NCBI GenBank assembly: GCA_964373815.1
Contig: CAYJWI010000003.1
Coordinates: 1-64,000, forward strand
DNA length: 64,000 bases
Direction: 5' to 3'
Source of the DNA: UBA10205 sp964373815
GTDB taxonomy: Archaea; Iainarchaeota; Iainarchaeia; Iainarchaeales; Iainarchaeaceae
Below, piece by piece: positions 31,391 to 39,786 of this stretch (its first letter is position 1; each line of letters opens with the position of its first letter). The position numbers were made by a program, and so were the translations under genes. The notes beneath the pieces are model-generated. The model saw only the letters and a program-made list of their open reading frames with translations, was not told the origin of the DNA and searched no databases.

Positions 31391-31466
31391 AGCTTTAAAT
31401 AGTACAATGATTCCATATTATTGCAACTTTTTCGGGGCAAAATCCCCGATAGACCAAAAGGGAGGA
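31391..31466 (+). promoter_or_regulatory. pilin promoter and hairpin-bearing leader
   Basis: CTTTAAATAG (31391-31400 region) is a strong TATA box. The leader that follows is long for an archaeon and contains a 6-bp hairpin TCGGGG (31432-31437)/CCCCGA (31444-31449) and a clear ribosome-binding site GGGAGGATG just before the ATG at 31473. The hairpin could stabilise the abundant pilin mRNA. Confidence 0.6.
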
Positions 31467-31472
31467 TGAAAA

Positions 31473-31913
31473 ATGTTTTTGAAAGGTAAGAAGGGTCAGT
31501 CGGCCTTGGAATACCTGATGACCTATGGCTGGGCGCTCGTCGTCATAGTCATAGTCGTTGCTGCTTTGGTCTTCCTGATTAATCCAAGTCAGGTAGGCGC
31601 AGAGAGCTGCACAGGGTTTTCAAAGATGCCTATAACCAACTTCAAGTTCAGCACAACCGGCCTTCAATATGAAGTGACGAACGAAACAGGAAGGGCGCTA
31701 ACCAACGTCCAGTTCAGCGCTACATTCACGAACGGCGGAAGCACCACTTCAGTAGTTGATGCAAACACAACGATAGCGGCAAATGCCTCATCGAGCGTTG
31801 CATTCACAGGCCAGTCTTTCGCACCAGGATCGGTGACTGCAGACCTGACCGTGGTATACAGCGACGGCACCTATACAAGGAGCATAACAGGAACTTGCAG
31901 GGGCGCAGTTTAA
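31473..31913 (+). CDS. type IV pilin with class III signal peptide
   Basis: A 146-residue pilin. The signal is FLKGKKGQSALEYLMTYGWA, with cleavage expected between Gly8 and Gln9 by an EppA-type peptidase; the hydrophobic helix (residues 13-38, LMTYGWALVVIVIVVAALVFL) forms the filament core. The rest is a beta-sandwich rich in Thr/Asn (NFKFSTTGLQYEV, NVQFSATFTNGGSTT), with Cys46 and a C-terminal Cys143 that may bond. It has its own promoter and a strong terminator and faces the pilus assembly operon, consistent with a highly expressed major pilin. Confidence 0.92.
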   Translation: MFLKGKKGQSALEYLMTYGWALVVIVIVVAALVFLINPSQVGAESCTGFSKMPITNFKFSTTGLQYEVTNETGRALTNVQFSATFTNGGSTTSVVDANTTIAANASSSVAFTGQSFAPGSVTADLTVVYSDGTYTRSITGTCRGAV

Positions 31914-31930
31914 GCAATTTGATATAACAA

Positions 31931-31970
31931 TAATTGGAATCCTCCCCCGGGTTCCAATTACCATTTTTTT
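31931..31970 (+). terminator. intrinsic-type terminator of the pilin gene
   Basis: TAATTGGAA (31931-31939) and TTCCAATTA (31952-31960) form a perfect 9-bp stem with a C-rich loop, followed by ACC and eight T residues within 31963-31970. It starts 17 bases after the pilin stop. Confidence 0.75.
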
Positions 31971-32089
31971 TACCCAGTTTATGCTGCGCCATGCTCCAAA
32001 GCGGTTTTTTAGCCTAAAAAGCAAAATCCCAAATGCATTAGTACGCTTCTCAGGCGTACTTGGCTAGGAACCCGCAAAGCACTATATTT

Positions 32090-32183
32090 TATAGCAGACC
32101 ATGAAAGTTTTTTCGGCATTTATGGTGGTCTGCTAGACAGCAAACCCTGAAAATTTACCGAATCATTTTCATGGTTTGCTATA
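32090..32183. repeat. double-hairpin repeat element, copy 1
   Basis: A 94-bp element bounded by TATAGCA and TGCTATA. It holds two adjacent hairpins: TAGCAGACC/GGTCTGCTA (32092-32135 region) and AGCAAACC/GGTTTGCT (32139-32180 region). The outermost ends also match each other over about 18 bases (TATAGCARACCATGAAA). A second copy lies at 63705-63797. It sits in the noncoding gap between the convergent pilin and pilus operon. An additional hairpin AGTACGC/GCGTACT is at 32040-32060. It may be a MITE, a REP-like element or a structured RNA. Confidence 0.75.
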
Positions 32184-32196
32184 GATTTATCCGCCA

Positions 32197-33192
32197 CTAA
32201 ACAAGGTTCCCGAATACACCGACCAAGAGCGCCCTTACCGCGAAAAAGACCACGAATGCGGCAATCACGAGCGGGACAATGTATTTCACGCCGTTTATCT
32301 CCTTGCCAGTGTTGATTACCCCTATCGTTATGCAGGAAAATATGGTGGTGATGAAAAGCGTGACCATTGAAAAGGTGAGTATGAAATCGGTTGTGGCAGC
32401 AGAGTCCGAGCGCCCTCCTGTAAACCCCTTTATGAGCCCGAAGTTCGAGGATGTGGGAAGGCTCGCCACGTCAATTGTGGGCGTTGTGCTGATCTGCTTT
32501 GTGAGCACCTCGACTATGAAAGAGCTTATCCCGAAAAGCACCGGGGCGCCAAAAACCGCCGCAAAAAGTATAAGTAAAATGTAGATGGAGATGTTTGCGT
32601 TGGCTTCCTCCTCAAGCGACTGCTGGCTCTTCAAATCATCAGAGAGGCGGAATAGCAGGTCGGCAATCTGCCCCCCGCTCCTAATGCCCCTTGAAATAAG
32701 CCACATTGTCTTTGAAAGCACGCTCGAGTTTATGCCCTCGCTTATCCCGTTTAGCGCGTTCTCCATCCTCTCGCCCGAGGCAATCCTCTTGCTCGCGTTC
32801 TTCAGTTCAAGTTCTAGCGGCCCGAACTCCGGCCTTCCCGCGACAAAGAGTGATTTTTCTGTGGTAAGGCCGCTTTTCATGTTCGAAGCAATTAGCTGGA
32901 GCGCGTCGGGGAGGATTGATTCGACGAATTTTCCCTTGCTCTCCGAACTGATCTTTAGCAAAAGGTATGCGGTGAAAATAATCCCCACAAAGGAAACAGG
33001 GAAGCCTACAAGTGGGCTTATTGCGAAAAAAAGGAACGCGTTCGCCGCTATCCCGATTGAAAGCAGGGCACTGAAGAGCACAAGAAACCCCGCGAACTTG
33101 CGCACATCGATCTGTATGTGGTTGTAGGCGAACTGCCTGCCAAGGCCCTGCATTATCCCTTTTGGTATCAGCGCCGAAACCCTTGTATACAT
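32197..33192 (-). CDS. pilus platform protein (TadC/FlaJ-like, GspF domain)
   Basis: A 331-residue polytopic membrane protein of the T2SS-F/archaellum J class. Hydrophobic segments fall near residues 33-72, 205-230, 270-295 and 305-328; the cytoplasmic GspF domain (about 75-200) includes KSGLTTEKSLFVAG and IRSGGQIADLLFRLSDDL, the typical second GspF helix pair. It anchors the ATPase to the membrane and feeds pilin into the filament. Last gene of a four-gene operon; it starts directly at the stop of the preceding GspF gene. Confidence 0.88.
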   Translation of the reverse strand: MYTRVSALIPKGIMQGLGRQFAYNHIQIDVRKFAGFLVLFSALLSIGIAANAFLFFAISPLVGFPVSFVGIIFTAYLLLKISSESKGKFVESILPDALQLIASNMKSGLTTEKSLFVAGRPEFGPLELELKNASKRIASGERMENALNGISEGINSSVLSKTMWLISRGIRSGGQIADLLFRLSDDLKSQQSLEEEANANISIYILLILFAAVFGAPVLFGISSFIVEVLTKQISTTPTIDVASLPTSSNFGLIKGFTGGRSDSAATTDFILTFSMVTLFITTIFSCITIGVINTGKEINGVKYIVPLVIAAFVVFFAVRALLVGVFGNLV

Positions 33193-34092
33193 TCAATCGC
33201 CCAGAAGCGTAGGCCTTGAGGATTTTATTATCCCAAGGAACATGAACTGCCCCAATACTATAAAGCCAAGCATCCCCCAGAAAATCTGCTCGCTTATCGC
33301 AATCTGCGGGAAAGTGGAAAGTATTATGAGAAAAGTGAGCCCCAGCGCGGGTATTATCGCGCCGAGCATCATGTAGAGCAATGAAAGCAGTTTTAGTGAG
33401 TTGCCGTATTTCCTTACCTGGTTCCCTTTCTCTTTCGAGAGCTGCTCTACAAGCGCCTCCATTATCTGGCTAGTGTCAGAGCCGGCCCTGAGGCCATTCA
33501 CCAGCTGCCATATGGCCCTGCGGAAGTATATGGAAGGGTTGTTTTCGCCGAGCTCCTCGAGCGCCTCGTTCTGGAAAGAGCCCGTCTCTATTTTTTCCAC
33601 CGCTTTCTTGAATTCCTTGCTCACCTGCCCGTTATCCCCCTCCCCGACAATGTTTATCGCATCAAACAGCGTTACCCCGGACTTTATTTCCACAAGTATT
33701 GTGCGCAGCGCGAACACGAGGTTCCTCTCAAGGTCCCTTATTTTTTTCTTTATGAGTATTCTCGGGTAAAAGAGCAGTTGCACCAGCACGAGAATCGGCA
33801 AAGCAAACCCTATGAGGGCTGCCGCCTTGAGCGCGTTTTCCGGGGAGAACCTCTGCGCGAACGCATAGGTGGCAAAAAACGCGAACACAAAGTAGAAGAG
33901 GCAGAGGAAAACCATTATGCCACCATAAGCTTCCGCGCTTATCCCTATTTCCGCGAGCCCAAGCTCGCGCTTTAGCGAGGGAAAAATTTTTGCGATTGCG
34001 CCACCAGGGCCCCTCAACTTTCCCGCAATTTTGAGTGTGAGTGGCATTGGCAGCGGGCACATCGGGATTTTCGGGGCTTTGCGCTCGCTCAT
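33193..34092 (-). CDS. pilus platform protein (TadB-like, GspF domain)
   Basis: A 299-residue membrane protein with N-terminal helices (residues 47-115), a GspF cytoplasmic domain (IKSGVTLFDAINIVG through GLRAGSDTSQIMEALVEQL) and two C-terminal helices (LLYMMLGAIIPALGLTFLII and FWGMLGFIVLGQFMFLGII). Paired TadB/TadC-like proteins form the platform of archaeal adhesion pili. Its ATG overlaps the ATPase stop as ATGA. Confidence 0.87.
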   Translation of the reverse strand: MSERKAPKIPMCPLPMPLTLKIAGKLRGPGGAIAKIFPSLKRELGLAEIGISAEAYGGIMVFLCLFYFVFAFFATYAFAQRFSPENALKAAALIGFALPILVLVQLLFYPRILIKKKIRDLERNLVFALRTILVEIKSGVTLFDAINIVGEGDNGQVSKEFKKAVEKIETGSFQNEALEELGENNPSIYFRRAIWQLVNGLRAGSDTSQIMEALVEQLSKEKGNQVRKYGNSLKLLSLLYMMLGAIIPALGLTFLIILSTFPQIAISEQIFWGMLGFIVLGQFMFLGIIKSSRPTLLGD

Positions 34093-35594
34093 AGGAAATC
34101 AGGCCTCTTGTTCTGCTCTACAAACTTCATTACTTCGTTTTGTTCGATATAGTATTTAGCCATTACCTTTCCGACATCATTGATGCTGCGCAGCTCGTTT
34201 TTCACGAGCCACTCCAAAACTTTTTTCTTGCCGATAAGTTCCTTGTTTATTTCATCGTAAGTGAGGCCAGTGTGCATCGAGAGCTCGTCATATAGCCTTA
34301 TGCTTTCAGAGTCCTTTCCTATGCTATCATTCCCCGCCCTCCACCTGTAAAGGGTATTTGCTTTGAGGGTTTCCTCATTCCCCCTCTTCTCCGGGATGAA
34401 CTCTGAGACCTGCAAAACCCTCCTTACACCAAGCCTCCTGTTCCTGAACATAACTACATTGAGGTGCACGGAATCAAGTACCGTGGGCGGGATGTTTATC
34501 GGCGGGTTTGTGAACCTTCTTATCGTCTCCTCCGCGGTGTTCGCATGGAACGTCGTGTAAACACTGTGGCCTGTGTGCATTGCCTCGAACATCACTTCCG
34601 CTTCGCTCTGCCTTCTTGTTTCGCCAATTATAATCCGATCAGGCCTCTGCCTCAAGCTGTTTACAAGCAAGTCAAGCATGTTGACTCCGCCCCTGCCTTC
34701 GGCGTTCGGCTCTCTTGTGGTCATGGGCACCCAGTGGAGGAAATCCGGCAAAATAAGTTCGCGCGTATCTTCAATAGTTATTACGCGGTGGTTTGCCTGC
34801 ACAAAAGGGAGGCAGACATTGAGAAAGCTTGTTTTTCCGGAAGCTGTTCCGCCTGAAAGTATCATGTTCAGCTCGAACTGCATTGCGAGCCATATAAGCG
34901 CCATCACTTCGCTCGTGGTTGTCCGGTTATTTATCAAATCAGTTACTGTCCAAGGGTCCCTTCTGAACCTTCTGATGGTGATGGTGTTCCCTTTCCCGCT
35001 TATGGGGAAAAGGGTGGCGTTTGCCCTATCGCCCGTGATGAGGTGCGTGTCCAGCAGGGGATTGAGGATTGTTATCTGCTTTCCGCCCCTTCTTGCCATG
35101 ATGTTTGCGTAGTTTTGTATCTGCTCCTCGTTGTCAAGCATCACGTTTGTCTTGAGCCAGCCGAACTCCTTGTGATAGACCCACACGGGCTCCGCCGCAT
35201 TGTTCACGACTATTTCTTCAAGGTTCCCATCGGAGAGCAGGAACTCTATTTTCCCAAGGCCGAGCATTTCATTTAGCAAAATCCCTATTATGGAGTCTTT
35301 TGTGAACTGATCCTCGTGCCCGAGCTCTTTTTTGAGTATGGTTTCCGCCTTTGCGCGGAACTGCTCCTTTAGCAGTTCTATGAACTTGGGGTCAAGGAAC
35401 TTCTCGGCCTTTATGCTAGAATCGGTTATCAGCTCGCGTTTCAGGTTTTCCAGAAGCGCCTTTGTCCCGGCCCCGTACTCCGGGATGTCTAGCAAATACC
35501 CGCGCACATAGTCGCCCTGCCTGTAAACTATTTTCACGGGGAACTTTATCCCCTCGGATTCCACTTCGTACTCCTTTAGCAGTTTGTCAGGCAT
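34089..35594 (-). CDS. type IV pilus assembly ATPase (TadA/VirB11-like)
   Basis: A 501-residue secretion ATPase. N-terminal domain to about residue 160; Walker A GGTASGKTSF near 245-254, Asp box ITIEDTRELILPD, Walker B-type IIIGETRRQSEAEVMFEAM, His box TGHSVYTTFHANT, then the Arg-rich RRFTNPPINIP. It powers extrusion of pilin subunits from the membrane. It overlaps the upstream coiled-coil gene by eight bases and the next gene by four. All catalytic boxes are intact, so the machine should be functional. Confidence 0.94.
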   Translation of the reverse strand: MPDKLLKEYEVESEGIKFPVKIVYRQGDYVRGYLLDIPEYGAGTKALLENLKRELITDSSIKAEKFLDPKFIELLKEQFRAKAETILKKELGHEDQFTKDSIIGILLNEMLGLGKIEFLLSDGNLEEIVVNNAAEPVWVYHKEFGWLKTNVMLDNEEQIQNYANIMARRGGKQITILNPLLDTHLITGDRANATLFPISGKGNTITIRRFRRDPWTVTDLINNRTTTSEVMALIWLAMQFELNMILSGGTASGKTSFLNVCLPFVQANHRVITIEDTRELILPDFLHWVPMTTREPNAEGRGGVNMLDLLVNSLRQRPDRIIIGETRRQSEAEVMFEAMHTGHSVYTTFHANTAEETIRRFTNPPINIPPTVLDSVHLNVVMFRNRRLGVRRVLQVSEFIPEKRGNEETLKANTLYRWRAGNDSIGKDSESIRLYDELSMHTGLTYDEINKELIGKKKVLEWLVKNELRSINDVGKVMAKYYIEQNEVMKFVEQNKRPDFL

Positions 35595-37215
35595 TCTTGG
35601 CCACCTTACCCATATCCTTGCCTAGGTTCTTCTTTTTGAGCTTCTCGAGCTCCATCCTTTCGCGGTAATCGAGCGTCTGCGCGACCTGTTCGCCGAAAGC
35701 GGGGTAAACCACCTCAATCTGCCCCTCGTCTTTTAACAACTTGCAGCACTCCTCCACCTTTTCCCTCGGAATTCCGAGCTGCTTGGAAATTTCGCCGAAC
35801 TTCGCGCTACCCTTTTCGGTTATGAACACCACTATCTTGTCAAAATCAGTCACAAGCCTGTGCTTTTGTATTTCAGTCGCAATCCCGACTATTTCCTGCA
35901 AAGGCTTCGAAGCCTGCGACTCGGTTACAGGTATTGCGGTGCTTATCCTCTCCGCCTGCTTTTCGGATTGCCTGGTTTTTTTCTCGAGCTCGATTATGTT
36001 CGCGAGCCTGCTTATTGATTCCATTACATCGCTTGTGGATATTTTCCAGATTTTTTTCTCAATCTCCTTTTCCGGTATGCCGTATTTTTCCATCAGCGCA
36101 TCCACCTTCCCTTCAAGCTCTTGGAGCTTTTTATCGTTTATTTTCCCCCCCGCCTTGTGCTCTATGAATGCTTTCAGTTTCTCCGAATCCGGGGCGCCCT
36201 CGAGGCTTTTTTCGAGCGCCTTTGCCTCGCTATAATGGCTCCTCTCCGCCGCGGAATTTCCTGTCCCGGATTTTTGCGCAGGCGCTCCGCTGTCCGTTCC
36301 TCCCATCTTGGCTTTCGCTTCTGTTGGTTTCCCTGTTTTTTCTCCGGATCCGGCCTTGTAGCCCCCAGCCTCTCCTGCGTTTCGCGGAGCGTTTTCTCCC
36401 TGCTTCGCTATTTTTTCAAGCGTCTGCTGCTGCTTTGCGAGCAGCGCCTCGATGTTTTTCGTGCTCGCGACTTTTTCGAGGTCGAAAGGTTTTACGTTCG
36501 GAACTATTTGTTTGGCCGTGGCGTTGAGTTCCTGCCTCTCGCCCGTCAGCTCTTTTTTCTGGATGTTCAGAATGTGCAGCTTTTCCCTCTGCTCCTCCAT
36601 CCTCTGCCGAAATGTCTGCTCGTCTATCCGCCTTTTCAAAAAGCTCTGCTCCAAAAAATCCATGAGCGCCTTGGTTTCCTTTATTTCCGTGTCGATGCCG
36701 CGGTCCTGCGCCTTGATGCTGCCGTAAATTTCCTTCACTCCAACAAGGGCCTGCCTCTGGCTGAATTTCCTGCCTTTTATTCCGCCCTGCAGTCCCCGGA
36801 TTTCGCCGCGAAGCCTCTTTATTGTTTCCCTGTACTTGCTGATTTTTGCTTCGTCCGCGGCCTTGACCGCAAAAACGAATTTTCCCCTGCGCGAAAGGGT
36901 TTTTTCCCTGTTTTGGGCTTTTCGGGTTCCGTCATTTTTTTTTGCCGCAAATTTCCTGCCAGATATTTTCCCTTTTTGGGCAGCGGGTTTTCCTCCGCGC
37001 ACGCTCTTTTCTTCCTTCTGCTGCCCTGGTTTTGTTTGTTGCACCAGCCCATTCGGGGCTCTTCTGGCAGCCACTGTTTTCTGCTGTGCAAGAGTAGCAG
37101 GTTTTGCTTCGGCTGGCTGCACGAATTTCCACAAACCCCCGAAACGTGCTTGCTTTCTTGGCCCAGCACCGAAAACCCTTCTGATGGCTTCGAGTATGCT
37201 CTGCAATAAACCCAT
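35587..37215 (-). CDS. coiled-coil protein with C-terminal winged helix, first gene of the pilus operon
   Basis: About 542 residues from ATG 37215. The N-terminus MGLLQSILEAIRRVFGAGPR is amphipathic, followed by a low-complexity basic region to about 110, a coiled coil at 125-265 (IKRLRGEIRGLQGGIKGRK, EEQREKLHILNIQKKELTGE), a Gly/Ala-rich linker, and a wHTH at about 460-535 (VVFITEKGSAKFGEISKQLG, REKVEECCKLLKDEGQIEVV). No family is recognised; its position makes it a candidate cytoplasmic scaffold or regulator of the ATPase. Its promoter contains the tandem repeat at 37263-37288. Confidence 0.72.
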   Translation of the reverse strand: MGLLQSILEAIRRVFGAGPRKQARFGGLWKFVQPAEAKPATLAQQKTVAARRAPNGLVQQTKPGQQKEEKSVRGGKPAAQKGKISGRKFAAKKNDGTRKAQNREKTLSRRGKFVFAVKAADEAKISKYRETIKRLRGEIRGLQGGIKGRKFSQRQALVGVKEIYGSIKAQDRGIDTEIKETKALMDFLEQSFLKRRIDEQTFRQRMEEQREKLHILNIQKKELTGERQELNATAKQIVPNVKPFDLEKVASTKNIEALLAKQQQTLEKIAKQGENAPRNAGEAGGYKAGSGEKTGKPTEAKAKMGGTDSGAPAQKSGTGNSAAERSHYSEAKALEKSLEGAPDSEKLKAFIEHKAGGKINDKKLQELEGKVDALMEKYGIPEKEIEKKIWKISTSDVMESISRLANIIELEKKTRQSEKQAERISTAIPVTESQASKPLQEIVGIATEIQKHRLVTDFDKIVVFITEKGSAKFGEISKQLGIPREKVEECCKLLKDEGQIEVVYPAFGEQVAQTLDYRERMELEKLKKKNLGKDMGKVAKNA

Positions 37216-37540
37216 CTTGCCCACGCTTCCGCCCAATCGATTCTACTCTATATCTTTTATACTTTATATTGTTTCTTTATATTGTTTCCCCGCAAAGCGG
37301 CCTATGTAGAATAATAAGGCCTATTTTAGGGGGCTTGTTATTTTTGAGGCGTGTGCGGATAAACCGATATTCAGCTTGTTTTTTTGGCATTCCATTGCCC
37401 GGATACAGAGATTGCGGCAGACTGCTTTGGAAAGGGTTTTATTCAGCGTGTTTATACAGAATATGGGGCCGCTGCTGATTGTTTTTATATCCGGCCTCTT
37501 GATGCTGTAGTATGGTGACTGGGGGTTTTTTATTCTGGCT
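37216..37540 (-). promoter_or_regulatory. promoter region of the pilus operon with tandem 13-mer
   Basis: TTTATATTGTTTC occurs twice head to tail (37263-37275 and 37276-37288); on the minus strand it reads GAAACAATATAAA, so each unit carries a possible TATA box. A TATGTAGAATA motif lies at 37303-37313. The rest of this gap up to the methyltransferase start shows no gene I can support; an opposing frame at 37321-37575 has no family resemblance and is probably noise. Confidence 0.45.
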
Positions 37541-38041
37541 TTGAAACTAAACCTTGGCTGCGGAGCCGACATCAAAGAAGGCTATTTGAACGTTGATGCT
37601 CTTGACTTTGGCCAGGAAATAGTTGCCGACCTTGGGAAACCCTGGAAATTCGCAAAAAACAGTTCTGTTGACGAAATCCTAATCATGGATTGCCTTGAAC
37701 ACGTTGCCGACATAGAATTCTTCCTCTCAGAATGCAACCGTGTGCTAAAAGTAGGCGGCCGCATGGGATTGCAGGTTCCGCACTTCAAATGCCCAAGCGC
37801 CTACATCATCACGCATAGGCATTACTTTTCTTGGTCAACTTTTTACCATTACCCTCAGGCTTATGATAAAACCAGGACCCTCTGGCCGGAAACCGTCGAA
37901 CTCATTGTTGAACCGCGCTTGCCGCCTTTGAACTGGCTGGCAAACCTCTTTCCAAAATACTGGGAAAAATTCTTTTATGCCTCCGGGCTTCGCATTGCTT
38001 TCGTAAAGCTTGCTTCAGAGAAAACCAAAGGGTGGCGGTAA
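37541..38041 (+). CDS. SAM-dependent methyltransferase, short form
   Basis: A 166-residue class I methyltransferase starting at TTG 37541. Motif I is LNLGCGADIKEGYLNVD (residues 3-19), then QEIVADLG, motif IV-like ILIMDCLEHVADIEFFL and LKVGGRMGLQVPH. The C-terminal strand pair after about 110 is shortened, as in WcaL/FkbM-neighbour enzymes that modify surface glycans or lipids. Substrate not known. It stands alone between the pilus operon and the transglutaminase-like gene; the 38042-38255 gap holds nothing I can support. Confidence 0.8.
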   Translation: MKLNLGCGADIKEGYLNVDALDFGQEIVADLGKPWKFAKNSSVDEILIMDCLEHVADIEFFLSECNRVLKVGGRMGLQVPHFKCPSAYIITHRHYFSWSTFYHYPQAYDKTRTLWPETVELIVEPRLPPLNWLANLFPKYWEKFFYASGLRIAFVKLASEKTKGWR

Positions 38042-38255
38042 TGCCTTGGCCAAAGCCTTTGGAGGCTGTAACCCTGTTTTGCCAGCACTTTGCCAGTTGA
38101 CGGTTAATTTGGCATCCATTGGGAAACGCACTTTAGCCAGGGATGGTGCCACAATCCCGGCATACCTTGGGATAAAACCCCTCTTTTATACGCTTTTTAC
38201 CACTTTTTCGGAAAGGTTTATAGGGCTTTTTCAGGTAATTATGTATAGGTAAGTT

Positions 38256-39128
38256 ATGGTTTTGGGTGTTGCGCAAAGGCAGGGCCTTAAGAGGACCGTT
38301 GCCGAAAAGGAGCTTCTAAGGAGCATAAGCGCGCTCGAGCAGGGCATTTCCGACGAAACCGATTCGGAAAAAAGGCAGCAGCTCCTCTACCAGCTAAACG
38401 GGCTGCGCGGCCACCTCTCGAGGCTCTCTGGCACCACTTACACCGACCTAAGGCTTGAGAACTCGCGCCTGCGAAAGGCCATTGAGGATGCCAATGAAAA
38501 GATTTCACAACTCATGCAGCTGCGCCTTGCAGAGGGGCAGGGCCCTGAAAGCGAAGATGCGAAGCTCAAGTTCTACCGCGCCTTGATTTCAAGGTACTCC
38601 GACCTGATAAATGAGAAGGAGCAGAAAACGGTGGGCGAAATAAAAGCCCTGGTAAACAAGGATGACCTAACCATCCAGTCACTTGCCCAAGGTTTGATGC
38701 AGCAGGGCTACAAGTTCGAGAACCATTATTTCCAGTCAGCCGAAAAAGCCTACAATTATGCCAAGGATGAAATAGCGTTCGTCGACTCCGACCTCGGGCT
38801 CTCTTACTGGCTCTTGCCGAAGGAAATAATTTCTGAAAAAATCGGTGATGATGAGGACATAGCGGTCTTTCTCTGCTCTTTGCTCTTTGCGCTCGGGGAC
38901 GATGACGCGGAGTGCGTGATTGCGGAGCTCGAGGACGCGAAAACCCACGCCTTTGTTATAACGAATTTCCACTCGAAGTTCCTGCTCCTAGACCCAGTGC
39001 AGAAAAAGCCGTTCAGGGAGTTTTACGGCCAGAAGAAGGACGTGCTCGAAAAGTATTCCTTCAAAGGTTCGCGCATAAAGAGGTTCCTCTACCGCTTCAA
39101 CCGCTCGAAGTACGAGCAGTACTCTTAA
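38256..39128 (+). CDS. coiled-coil plus transglutaminase-like domain protein
   Basis: A 290-residue protein. Residues 15-90 are coiled coil (SISALEQGISDETDSEKRQQ region). Residues 185-250 have the order of a transglutaminase/cysteine-protease core: Cys207 in IAVFLCSLLFALG, His231 in AKTHAFVITNF and Asp246 in LLLDPVQ, the Cys-His-Asp triad. Intervening DDAECVIAEL is the usual beta strand. No signal peptide is seen, so it appears cytoplasmic, which is unusual for secreted transglutaminase-like proteins but known for archaeal ones. Substrate unknown. Confidence 0.7.
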   Translation: MVLGVAQRQGLKRTVAEKELLRSISALEQGISDETDSEKRQQLLYQLNGLRGHLSRLSGTTYTDLRLENSRLRKAIEDANEKISQLMQLRLAEGQGPESEDAKLKFYRALISRYSDLINEKEQKTVGEIKALVNKDDLTIQSLAQGLMQQGYKFENHYFQSAEKAYNYAKDEIAFVDSDLGLSYWLLPKEIISEKIGDDEDIAVFLCSLLFALGDDDAECVIAELEDAKTHAFVITNFHSKFLLLDPVQKKPFREFYGQKKDVLEKYSFKGSRIKRFLYRFNRSKYEQYS

Positions 39129-39142
39129 ACGTTTTTTCGCGG

Positions 39143-39655
39143 CTAGCTTTGCTCGGCATACTTTCCGTAATACTCGGCTTTAATGTCCTCTTTTGTAGGC
39201 CCGGTTGCTTCGCAGCTTGCCACAAGCTGGCCTTGGCTGTCGCTTACCTCTGTCTTGACGCTTTTGAGAGTGCCTTGCTGCAGGAATGGGATTTCCTTCC
39301 CCTTTTCCGTAAAATAAGCCGTGCCCGCAACGCAGTATGCATATGCCTGCAGCTTCACCTGCGTACTCTCGTCAAATAGCTTGTTCTCCGGGTTAGGGCT
39401 TACCGTGATTTTTGAGAGGCCCGTGATTTCCCCGCTCAATGCGTCTTTGGCGAACTTGACGCTTCCACCAGTGACCGCAAGCTCTAATTCTAACCCAGCG
39501 CTTGCCTGAATCGCACTTTCCTCTTTTTGCACCTGCGTAGCCCCGGTTTGCTGCCCCGCATTTCCCTGTGCTGCGCTATTTCCGCCAGCGCAGCCGCTTG
39601 CAAGCATTGCAAGGACGAGCAGGCACGCGAGTATTGCCCCTTTTTTGATTTCCAT
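39143..39655 (-). CDS. lipoprotein
   Basis: About 170 residues from ATG 39655; an in-frame upstream extension to 39727 is unlikely. The signal is KKGAILACLLVLAMLASGC, with lipobox L-A-S-G-C at residues 19-23, followed by a Gly/Ala/Gln-rich linker and a beta domain (LELELAVTGGSVKFAKDALSG, TGLSKITVSP, VKLQAYAYCVAGTAYF). One internal Cys pair could be bonded. Extracytoplasmic; function unknown. Convergent with the transglutaminase-like gene (14 bases between stops). Confidence 0.8.
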   Translation of the reverse strand: MEIKKGAILACLLVLAMLASGCAGGNSAAQGNAGQQTGATQVQKEESAIQASAGLELELAVTGGSVKFAKDALSGEITGLSKITVSPNPENKLFDESTQVKLQAYAYCVAGTAYFTEKGKEIPFLQQGTLKSVKTEVSDSQGQLVASCEATGPTKEDIKAEYYGKYAEQS

Positions 39656-39786
39656 GTTCACCAATAGGCAGGCATTTTTTTTAAATGGATGCTTTTGAGA
39701 AGACTTTGAGAAGAAATTTTTTGCCAAGAGGCATTCTGAATGCTAAATACAATTATTTGAAATGCTGCCTAGCGTGTGCGGTTCTT

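Noticed and set aside
31931..32183. CRISPR-like array considered for the repeats around 32.0-32.2 kb
   Set aside because: There are only two hairpins, no regular repeat-spacer alternation and no cas genes in the window; a double-hairpin element explains the pattern.
36121..37209. Long plus-strand frame of 362 codons opposite the pilus-operon leader gene
   Set aside because: It lies wholly antisense to the coiled-coil/wHTH gene, has a Cys/Phe/Leu-rich composition typical of the complement of Lys/Glu/Ala-rich coding, and matches no family.
37321..37575. Minus-strand 84-codon frame before the methyltransferase
   Set aside because: It overlaps the start of the plus-strand methyltransferase and has no recognisable features.
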